Source: Herbiconiux aconitum
Lineage (GTDB): Bacteria; Actinomycetota; Actinomycetes; Actinomycetales; Microbacteriaceae
DNA: 64,000 nucleotides
Direction: 5' to 3'
Assembly (NCBI RefSeq): GCF_024979235.1
Contig: NZ_JANLCM010000001.1
Span: forward strand, 1,798,001 to 1,862,000
The first letter of the stretch is position 1, and every line of letters begins with the position of its first letter. Made by a program: the position numbers and the translations under genes. Below the pieces are notes generated by a model that did no database searches, was not told the origin of the DNA, and was given only the letters and a program-made list of their open reading frames with translations. Shown one piece after another: positions 57,694-64,000 of this stretch.

Positions 57694-58812
57694 ATGGAAA
57701 TTGAAATCGGCCGTGCCAAGCGCGGGCGCCGCGTCTTCGCCTTCGACGACATCGCGGTGGTGCCATCGCGTCGCACGAGAGACCCGCAAGACGTCTCGGT
57801 GGGCTGGTCGATCGACGCCTACCACTTCGACATCCCGGTGCTCGCCGCACCGATGGACTCGGTGGTGTCGCCGCGCACCGCGATCATGATCGGGCAGCTC
57901 GGCGGACTCGGGGTGCTCGACCTCGAGGGTCTGTGGACGCGCTACGACGACCCCGAGCCCCTGCTCGAGGAGATCCGCACCCTGCCCGAGGCCAAGGCGA
58001 CGCAGCGCATGCAGGAGATCTACGCCGAGCCCATCAAGCCCGAACTCGTGACGGCCCGGCTCGCTGAGATCCGCGCATCCGGAGTCACCGTGGCGGGCGC
58101 GTTGTCGCCGCAGCGCACGCAAGAGCTCTACGAGACCGTCGTCGCCGCCGGCGTCGACCTGTTCGTCATCCGCGGCACGACGGTATCGGCCGAGCACGTC
58201 TCAAAGACCGTCGAACCGCTCAACCTCAAGAAGTTCATCTACGAACTCGACGTGCCGGTGATCGTGGGCGGTGCCGCAACCTACACCGCGGCTTTGCACC
58301 TCATGCGCACCGGTGCGGCCGGCGTGCTGGTGGGGTTCGGCGGGGGAGCCGCCTCCACCACCCGCGCCACCCTGGGCATCCACGCCCCCATGGCCACCGC
58401 GGTGGCCGATGTGGCCGGAGCCCGCCGCGACTACATGGACGAGTCGGGTGGCCGCTACGTGCACGTGATCGCCGACGGAGGTCTCGGCACCTCGGGCGAC
58501 GTCGTGAAGGCCATCGCAATGGGGGCGGATGCCGTCATGCTCGGCACCGCGCTCGCTCGCGCCGACGACGCGCCCGGCGGCGGCTGGCACTGGGGCCCCG
58601 AGGCCCACCACTCGCAGCTGCCTCGCGGCAACCGCGTGCGTGTGGGCCAGGTGGCGCCGCTCGAACAGATCCTGTACGGCCCCTCTCCGGTGGCCGACGG
58701 AACCGCCAACCTCATCGGTGCACTGCGCCGATCGATGGCGACGACGGGATACTCCGACCTCAAGGAGTTCCAGCGGATCGAAGTGGTTGTAGCCCCCTAC
58801 CGGGTTGATTAG
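57694..58812 (+). CDS. guaB3: GuaB3-family IMP dehydrogenase-related protein
   Basis: A 372-aa IMPDH/GMPR-barrel protein without CBS domains. It matches the actinobacterial GuaB3 family (MEIEIGRAKRGRRVFAFDDIAVVPSRRTRD, DESGGRYVHVIADGGLGTSGD). The loop that holds the catalytic Cys in GuaB (GSICTTR) reads GGAASTTR here, so no Cys is present and normal IMPDH chemistry is unlikely. TAGGAT (57680-57685) precedes GTG 57691 by 5 nt and ATG 57694 by 8 nt; either may be used. The function is unsettled. Confidence 0.9.
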   Translation: MEIEIGRAKRGRRVFAFDDIAVVPSRRTRDPQDVSVGWSIDAYHFDIPVLAAPMDSVVSPRTAIMIGQLGGLGVLDLEGLWTRYDDPEPLLEEIRTLPEAKATQRMQEIYAEPIKPELVTARLAEIRASGVTVAGALSPQRTQELYETVVAAGVDLFVIRGTTVSAEHVSKTVEPLNLKKFIYELDVPVIVGGAATYTAALHLMRTGAAGVLVGFGGGAASTTRATLGIHAPMATAVADVAGARRDYMDESGGRYVHVIADGGLGTSGDVVKAIAMGADAVMLGTALARADDAPGGGWHWGPEAHHSQLPRGNRVRVGQVAPLEQILYGPSPVADGTANLIGALRRSMATTGYSDLKEFQRIEVVVAPYRVD

Positions 58813-58817
58813 CGTGT

Positions 58818-58836
58818 GAACTGACGGAGTCAGTTC
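58818..58836 (+). promoter_or_regulatory. 19-bp palindrome upstream of glpD
   Basis: GAACTGAC-GGA-GTCAGTTC has perfect 8-bp arms and lies 5 nt after the guaB3 stop and 26 nt before the glpD start. It could be an operator for glycerol-responsive control or a hairpin. Confidence 0.5.
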
Positions 58837-58862
58837 CTAGCTCTGCGATGAAGGAGAGTTCC

Positions 58863-60593
58863 ATGGCAACGAAGACCTCGGTTTCGCACTCGACGAAGAT
58901 CGGTCCGGAGGAACGCGCAGCCGCCATCGAGACCCTCAAGACGAAAGAGCTCGACATCCTCGTGGTGGGTGGCGGCATCGTCGGCACCGGCAGTGCCCTG
59001 GATGCCGTGACGCGGGGCCTCCGGGTGGGCATGGTGGAAGCGCGGGACTGGGCATCCGGAACCTCGAGCCGCTCGTCGAAACTCGTGCACGGCGGCATCC
59101 GTTATCTGGAACAGCTCGACTTCCGGCTCGTGCGCGAGGCGCTGATCGAACGGGGCCTCCTGCTGCAGCGGATCGCCCCGCACCTCGTGAAGCCCGTGCG
59201 CTTTCTCTACCCCCTGCAGAAGCGCGTGATCGAGCGGGCTTACGTGGGGGCCGGGATGCTCCTGTACGACATCTTCTCCTACTCCGGTGGCCGCCCTCCC
59301 GGCGTTCCGCATCACCGCCACCTGTCGAAGCGGCAGGTGCAGAAGCTCATGCCGAGCCTCGGAAAAGACGCCTTGATCGGCGGCATCACCTACTACGACG
59401 CCCAGGTCGACGACGCTCGCTACGTGGCGAGCGTCGCCCGCACCGCCGCCTCCTACGGCGCCCACGTGGCCAGCCGGGTGCAGGTGGAGGGCTTCATCAA
59501 GGTGGGTGAGCGGGTCGTGGGTGTGAACGCGCACGATCTCGAGACGGGCGAGAAGTTCGAGATCCGCGCGAAGCAGGTGGTGAACGCCACCGGCGTCTGG
59601 ACCGACGACACCCAGGCCATGGTGGGGGAGCGCGGGCAGTTCAAAGTGCGCGCCTCGAAGGGCATCCACCTCGTGGTGCCGCGGGATCGGTTCCAGGGCA
59701 AATCGGGCCTGCTGCTCCGCACGGAGAAGAGCGTTCTCTTCGTCATTCCGTGGGGCCGCCACTGGCTGGTGGGCACCACCGACACCGACTGGCATCTCGA
59801 CAAGGCGCATCCGGCCGCCACCGCTGCCGACATCGACTACGTGCTGGAGCACGTGAACAAGGTGCTCGCGGTGCCGCTGACGCGCGAAGACGTCGAGGGT
59901 GTGTTCGCGGGATTGCGGCCACTGCTGGCCGGCGAGTCCGACCAGACCTCGAAGCTCTCGCGCGAACACCTCGTGGCGCACTCGGTGCCGGGGCTCGTCG
60001 TGATCGCCGGTGGCAAGTGGACGACGTACCGCGTGATGGCGAAGGATGCGATCGACGCCGCGGTCTCGGCGCTCGACGGCAGGATCTCACCCTCGGTGAC
60101 CCAGGACATCGCGTTGCTCGGCGCGGAGGGCTACCAGGCCGCCTGGAACAAGCGCGCCAAGATTGCTCGCAAGTTCGGCGTTCACACGGTGCGGATCGAA
60201 CATCTGCTGAACCGCTACGGCACGCTGACCGACGAGCTGCTCGATCTCATCCTCGACGACCCGAGCCTGGCCGATCCGCTCCCCGGTGCCGATGACTACA
60301 TCGGAGCCGAGGTTGTGTACGCCGCCTCGCACGAGAGCGCGCTGCACCTCGACGACGTGCTCGCCCGGCGCACCCGCATCTCGATCGAGGCCTGGGACCG
60401 CGGTGTCTCGGCGGCCCCGGTCGCCGCCAAGTTGATGGCCGGCGTGCTCGGCTGGGACGAGGAGACCACCGAGCGCGAGGTCGCCTACTATCTCGAGCGA
60501 GTGCGGGCCGAGCGGGCGAGCCAGGAGCAGCCCGACGACGAGTCGGCGGAGCGCATCCGCCTGCAGGCGCCCGACATCGTCGAGACGAACTGA
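58863..60593 (+). CDS. glpD: Glycerol-3-phosphate dehydrogenase (FAD)
   Basis: Oxidises glycerol-3-phosphate to dihydroxyacetone phosphate at the membrane, feeding electrons to quinone; 576 aa. The FAD-binding motif DILVVGGGIVGTGSALDA lies near residues 30-45 and GTSSRSSKLVHGGIRYL follows. The C-terminal DAO_C-type domain is present. ATG 58863 is chosen over 58848 because AAGGAG (58851-58856) is 6 nt upstream. No other glp gene is adjacent. Confidence 0.95.
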   Translation: MATKTSVSHSTKIGPEERAAAIETLKTKELDILVVGGGIVGTGSALDAVTRGLRVGMVEARDWASGTSSRSSKLVHGGIRYLEQLDFRLVREALIERGLLLQRIAPHLVKPVRFLYPLQKRVIERAYVGAGMLLYDIFSYSGGRPPGVPHHRHLSKRQVQKLMPSLGKDALIGGITYYDAQVDDARYVASVARTAASYGAHVASRVQVEGFIKVGERVVGVNAHDLETGEKFEIRAKQVVNATGVWTDDTQAMVGERGQFKVRASKGIHLVVPRDRFQGKSGLLLRTEKSVLFVIPWGRHWLVGTTDTDWHLDKAHPAATAADIDYVLEHVNKVLAVPLTREDVEGVFAGLRPLLAGESDQTSKLSREHLVAHSVPGLVVIAGGKWTTYRVMAKDAIDAAVSALDGRISPSVTQDIALLGAEGYQAAWNKRAKIARKFGVHTVRIEHLLNRYGTLTDELLDLILDDPSLADPLPGADDYIGAEVVYAASHESALHLDDVLARRTRISIEAWDRGVSAAPVAAKLMAGVLGWDEETTEREVAYYLERVRAERASQEQPDDESAERIRLQAPDIVETN

Positions 60594-60670
60594 GGTTCTG
60601 CACAGGGCGTCTCCCGCGAGCGTTCTCCACAAGCTGAGGCCGCCAGAGCGGGGCCCGTGCGCTGCGGGCC

Positions 60671-60696
60671 TAAAATAGGAGTACCGCGATCGCGGT
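60671..60696 (+). promoter_or_regulatory. Promoter and palindrome of the antiporter pair
   Basis: TAAAAT (60671-60676) is the -10 box. The perfect 14-bp palindrome ACCGCGATCGCGGT (60683-60696) lies exactly at the expected start point. It may be an operator or form the 5' end of the transcript as a hairpin. Confidence 0.5.
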
Positions 60697-60717
60697 GACT
60701 TCTTGAGGAGACAGCAC

Positions 60718-61248
60718 ATGGTGGACGTTCGGCGAGTGAAGCTTCCCGGAGTGGGGGTGCTGCACACCTTCTACACCTCCGACGGCGGAAAGGTGGGCGT
60801 GATCGCCCACCGGTCCGGGCACAGCGACCTCATCACCTTCGCCGACGACGAAGACGGCCCCGACGTGACGAAGGTGTCGCTGCGGCTCTCCGAAGACGAG
60901 GCGCACACCCTTGCCGAACTCCTGGGTGGCACGCAGATCACCGAGTCGCTCACGGCACTCGACCAGATCCCCGGCCTCAGCATCGACTGGTTCACGGTCG
61001 ACTACGAAGACCACATCGCCGGGCAGCCTCTCGGCAGCCCCGCTGAGCGCGGCATCGCCGGGCTCACCGTCGTCGCCGTGGTGCGCGGTGAGTCCACGAA
61101 CCCGGCTCCGGCACCCGACTTCAAGGTCTTCCCCGGCGACACACTCGTCGTCGCGGGTTCGCCCGAGAAAGTGGCCAAGGCGTTCAACTTCTTCCGAACC
61201 GGTGCGGCGAAGCCGAAGGTCGCGGTCGACGGTCCGCCCGGAAACTAG
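60718..61248 (+). CDS. TrkA-C domain regulatory subunit of a cation/proton antiporter (KhtT-like)
   Basis: A 176-aa cytoplasmic protein with an N-terminal ~70-residue region (VDVRRVKLPGVGVLHTFYTSDGG) and a C-terminal TrkA-C (RCK_C) domain (GLTVVAVVRGESTNPAPAPDFKVFPGDTLVVAGSPEKV). It matches KhtT-type subunits that gate KhtU antiporters; in other bacteria these sense pH and c-di-AMP. ATG 60718 has GAGGAGA upstream. The antiporter gene follows after 12 nt. Confidence 0.9.
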   Translation: MVDVRRVKLPGVGVLHTFYTSDGGKVGVIAHRSGHSDLITFADDEDGPDVTKVSLRLSEDEAHTLAELLGGTQITESLTALDQIPGLSIDWFTVDYEDHIAGQPLGSPAERGIAGLTVVAVVRGESTNPAPAPDFKVFPGDTLVVAGSPEKVAKAFNFFRTGAAKPKVAVDGPPGN

Positions 61249-61260
61249 ACGGCCGGACGC

Positions 61261-62736
61261 ATGCACCTAGGCCCCGACCTCCTCGTCCTCGGCGTCCTCT
61301 TCGTCATCGCCTATGTCCTCGGGCGGCTGGGCAAATCCATCGGGCTCCCCGCCATCCCGATCTACATGGTCGTGGGCCTCTTGGCCAGCCCGTACTTCGG
61401 CTGGTTCCCGATCAACTTCGTGCACGGGGAGTACATCGAGCTGATCGCGGTCTTCGGACTGATCCTCCTGCTGTTCAACCTCGGGCTGGAGTTCGACCAA
61501 GACGAGTTCTTCGGCAACGCCGGCAAGCTCATCATCTCGGGCGGCTCCTACATCGCCATCAACATGGTGGTGGGCTTCGCCTTCGGCTTCCTGGTGGGGT
61601 GGGGCACCCGAGAGGCGCTCGTCATCGCGGGGATCACCGCGACATCCTCCAGCGCCATCGTCACGAAGCTCCTGATCGAGCTCAACCGGCTGGCCAACCG
61701 CGAGACCCCGATGATCCTGGGTGTCACGGTGGTCGAAGACGTGTTCATCGCCATCTACCTGGCCATCGTCTCGGTGGTGCTCTCCGGCGAGACCGAGATC
61801 TGGCCGGTGGTGGGCAAGCTCGTCATCTCGTTCGTGTTCCTCATCGTGATGTTCGCGGTGGCGCGCTGGGGCGGTCGTGTGGTGTCGCGCCTGTTCCGCA
61901 CCAAAGACGACGAGCTGTTCACCATCTTGTTCTTCGGGCTGGCGATCATGTTCGGCGGCCTCGGTGAGATCCTCGGCGTGACGGATGCGATCGGGGCGTT
62001 CCTCATCGGCCTGGTGCTCGGCGCCACCCGCTATCGCAACCGGATCGAGCAGATCGCCATCCCGTTGCGCGACGTGTTCGGCGCTTTCTTCTTCTTGAAC
62101 TTCGGACTCGGGCTCGACCCGACGAAGTTCCCGGAGGTCATCGTGCCGGTGGTGATCGCGGTGGTGATGACGGTGGTGCTCAACATCATCGCGGGCCAGT
62201 TCGTGGCCTGGCTGAACGGCCTCGGGCCGCAGGCCGGCATCAATACGGCGGCCATCCTGCAGAATCGCGGAGAGTTCGCGCTGATTCTCGCGACGCTGGC
62301 GCTCGCCGCCGGCCTCGACTCGCGCATCCAGCCTTTCGCCGGACTCTACGTGCTTATCATGGCGATCATGGGTCCGATCCTCGCCGTCAATTCCGAGAAG
62401 ATCGGTGCGGTGGTGCTCGGCACGAAGAAGAAGCAGGCCGTGGCGAGAGCGCGCTCCGCCGAAGCGGCCGAGGCCATCGCGTTGATGGAAGCCGAGACGC
62501 GCGGCGACCGCCTCGGCGAGGTGGAGCAAGTGCCCGCTGCCTACAGCGGCGGTACGGGCGGTTCCGGCGCACCGGGCGGCGGTGACGCCGCCGTGGTCGA
62601 CGCCGATACCGATCTCGACCTGGGCGACGTCGACGATCTGCCCGAACCCGACCGAGCGCACGCGGAACGCCTGATCGAACAGGCCATGCAGCAGTCCGAC
62701 GAAGAGAAGCCCCGACCGAGAGACAGCGAGTATTGA
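61261..62736 (+). CDS. CPA2-family cation/proton antiporter (KhtU/KefB-like)
   Basis: A 491-aa membrane protein with about 12 helices of the Na+/H+ exchanger (CPA2) fold; GITATSSSAIVTKLLIELNR and GEFALILATLALAAGLDS are typical. It has no C-terminal TrkA-N domain; regulation is presumably supplied by the separate TrkA-C protein upstream. The last ~120 residues are a polar Ala/Gly/Asp-rich cytoplasmic tail. K+ efflux is the likely activity. ATG 61261 has only a weak ribosome-binding site, so coupling to the upstream gene is likely. Confidence 0.92.
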   Translation: MHLGPDLLVLGVLFVIAYVLGRLGKSIGLPAIPIYMVVGLLASPYFGWFPINFVHGEYIELIAVFGLILLLFNLGLEFDQDEFFGNAGKLIISGGSYIAINMVVGFAFGFLVGWGTREALVIAGITATSSSAIVTKLLIELNRLANRETPMILGVTVVEDVFIAIYLAIVSVVLSGETEIWPVVGKLVISFVFLIVMFAVARWGGRVVSRLFRTKDDELFTILFFGLAIMFGGLGEILGVTDAIGAFLIGLVLGATRYRNRIEQIAIPLRDVFGAFFFLNFGLGLDPTKFPEVIVPVVIAVVMTVVLNIIAGQFVAWLNGLGPQAGINTAAILQNRGEFALILATLALAAGLDSRIQPFAGLYVLIMAIMGPILAVNSEKIGAVVLGTKKKQAVARARSAEAAEAIALMEAETRGDRLGEVEQVPAAYSGGTGGSGAPGGGDAAVVDADTDLDLGDVDDLPEPDRAHAERLIEQAMQQSDEEKPRPRDSEY

Positions 62737-63551
62737 GCATCTTCAGTGTGATGCGGCGGCCGCGCTGGATCGCGACCCTCGTTCTCGCCTTGGCGGTGGC
62801 CGGCGGATTCGCCGCCCTCGGCCAGTGGCAACTCGATCGCGCCGTCTCGACGGGCACCGTCGTGAACGACCAGACCGAGCAGGTGCGGCCGCTCACCGAC
62901 GTCGCGCAGCCGCAGGCCCCGGTGGTGGAGACGCAGGCGGCGCAGCGTGTGAGCGTGCCGGGGCACTTCGTGGCCAGCGGCTACGACGTTCTGGGAGGCC
63001 GGCTGAACGACGGGGCCGACGGCTTCTGGGTGATCGGTCAGTTCGCGGTCGACAGCCCCGCCGACACCTACCTCGCCGTGGCCCTCGGCTGGACGCCACA
63101 GGCCGAGGAAGCCCTTGCGACAGCTCAGGCTCTCGCGGCCAACGCGGGATCGGTCTCTGAGACACTCGTCGGCCGATACCTGCCGACCGAGGCTCCTGTG
63201 CTCTCCGACGACCAGAAGCCGCTCGTCGGCGTGGAGTCGCTCTCCGGCGGGCCGATCCAGACCACCATGTCGGTCTCGACCCTGATCAACCAGTGGCCGG
63301 AGTTCGACCAGGCCGCCGACGTCTACGGTGGCTATGTCGTCACCGACACCCCGCCGGTCGGCCTCGACGTCATCTCCTCGCCCGAACCGTCGCGTTCGGT
63401 GGAGCTCAACTGGCTCAACATCTTCTATGCCGCCGAGTGGGTGGTGTTCGCCGGCTTCGCCATCTACCTCTGGTACCGCCTGGTGCGCGACACCTGGGAG
63501 CGCGAGCAGGAGGAAGCCGCAGATAACGCTCCGGATGCGCGGGTAGGCTAG
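62733..63551 (+). CDS. SURF1 family cytochrome oxidase biogenesis protein
   Basis: A 272-aa protein with membrane helices near residues 10-30 and 235-255 flanking an extracytoplasmic domain, the SURF1 layout. ALGQWQLDRA near the N-terminus and LNWLNIFYAAEWVVFAGFAIYLWYR at the C-terminus are typical. SURF1 assists haem a insertion into cytochrome aa3 oxidase. TTG 62733 overlaps the antiporter stop (TTGA); ATG 62751 is an alternative. Confidence 0.9.
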   Translation: MSIFSVMRRPRWIATLVLALAVAGGFAALGQWQLDRAVSTGTVVNDQTEQVRPLTDVAQPQAPVVETQAAQRVSVPGHFVASGYDVLGGRLNDGADGFWVIGQFAVDSPADTYLAVALGWTPQAEEALATAQALAANAGSVSETLVGRYLPTEAPVLSDDQKPLVGVESLSGGPIQTTMSVSTLINQWPEFDQAADVYGGYVVTDTPPVGLDVISSPEPSRSVELNWLNIFYAAEWVVFAGFAIYLWYRLVRDTWEREQEEAADNAPDARVG

Positions 63552-63556
63552 TTTCC

Positions 63557-64000
63557 ATGGCTCTCGCACCCAAGTTGAAGGACTTTCCGCGCATCCGCGG
63601 AGCCCTGAAGTTCTACCAGGTCGCCTCGATCATCACGGGCACGCTCCTTCTCCTGCTGTGCGCGGAGATGCTGCTGAAATACACCCCGATCGCGCTCGAA
63701 CTCGAGCTCGGCGGCCCGCAGGGGTTCCTCGCCCTCGTGCCCGCCGGCACCACAGTCGCCGTGAACATCAGCCTCGGCATCCTGATCGTGCACGGCTGGT
63801 TCTATGTCGTCTACCTGTTCTCCGACTTCCGACTGTGGAGCCTGATGCGCTGGCCGTTCCTGCGGTTCATCATCATCGCGCTCGGCGGAGTCATTCCCTT
63901 CCTCTCCTTCTTCCTCGAGGCGCGTATCGCCCGCGAGGTCACGGCCTACCTCGCCACGCGCGAAGCCGAGGCCGCCCTACCCGAACCTGTGGAGGCATCC
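63557..64000 (+). CDS. DUF3817 membrane protein (3' end outside window)
   Basis: The frame stays open from ATG 63557 to the last base, giving 148 residues without a stop. Three membrane helices are visible (about 19-37, 53-75 and 95-115). The sequence FYQVASIITGTLLLLLCAEM and VHGWFYVVYLFSDFRLWS match the actinobacterial DUF3817 family of unknown function. TAGGCT (63544-63549) precedes the start by 7 nt with no Shine-Dalgarno sequence, so it is leaderless. In related genomes guaA often follows this gene; that cannot be seen here. Confidence 0.88.
   Translation, partial: MALAPKLKDFPRIRGALKFYQVASIITGTLLLLLCAEMLLKYTPIALELELGGPQGFLALVPAGTTVAVNISLGILIVHGWFYVVYLFSDFRLWSLMRWPFLRFIIIALGGVIPFLSFFLEARIAREVTAYLATREAEAALPEPVEAS

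Overview
This is a high-GC window from a chromosome of an actinobacterium, most likely a member of Microbacteriaceae (Micrococcales). The pointers are the rpoC / str / S10 / spc / alpha gene order, a short-LID adenylate kinase, a GuaB3-type IMPDH paralogue, a CIRCE-controlled solitary groES, and many start codons that lie 6-8 nt behind a TANNNT -10 box (leaderless mRNAs). The genus cannot be fixed from the sequence alone. I saw no tRNA, rRNA, CRISPR array, insertion sequence or prophage.

Layout. 1-1084 is the 3' end of rpoC, closed by a strong hairpin. Two membrane proteins of unknown function follow. 3361-7670 is the str operon (rpsL, rpsG, fusA, tuf) behind a near-consensus promoter that carries an 18-bp palindrome. 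7780-13055 is an accessory block separating the str and S10 operons: an HSP90-family ATPase preceded by a tiny leaderless ORF, an overlapping helical-repeat protein, an MT0933-like small protein, a topoisomerase IB, a 102-bp inverted-repeat element and a fructosamine-kinase-like gene. 13320-25956 is the S10/spc cluster through secY, adk and map. 26005-28133 is a general PTS enzyme I with a mannitol-type EIIA, inserted before infA. 28320-33511 is infA, rpmJ, rpsM, rpsK, rpoA, rplQ, truA, rplM and rpsI.

33538-43495 is a run of cell-envelope, cofactor and tRNA-modification genes: glmM, coaA (opposite strand), glmS, acpS, two tandem alanine racemases, tsaE, tsaB, rimI and tsaD. 43612-46554 has three small DUF4190-like membrane proteins, a THUMP-like methyltransferase and groES with two CIRCE operators. 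46653-54776 is centred on a branched-chain amino-acid-type ABC system: rarD, a miniature substrate-binding lipoprotein, a full-length substrate-binding lipoprotein behind a GlnR-like box, and the convergent livH-livM-livG-livF operon, whose LivH carries an extra extracytoplasmic beta-sandwich domain. 54984-64000 holds guaB, a DUF4097 repeat protein, guaB3, glpD, a KhtT/KhtU-like K+(cation)/H+ antiporter pair, SURF1 and a DUF3817 gene that runs off the window.

How the genes work together. Most of the window is the growth-rate core: transcription, ribosome assembly, translation factors, protein export and N-terminal maturation. It is joined to peptidoglycan precursor supply (GlmM, GlmS, Alr), acyl carrier protein and CoA activation, the t6A tRNA modification set (TsaE, TsaB, TsaD) and guanine nucleotide synthesis. 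The most unusual items are the LivH domain fusion, the single-lobe substrate-binding lipoprotein, the HSP90/helical-repeat pair with its micro-ORF, the duplicated alr, low-complexity tails on several ribosomal proteins, and a set of palindromes sitting on promoters.
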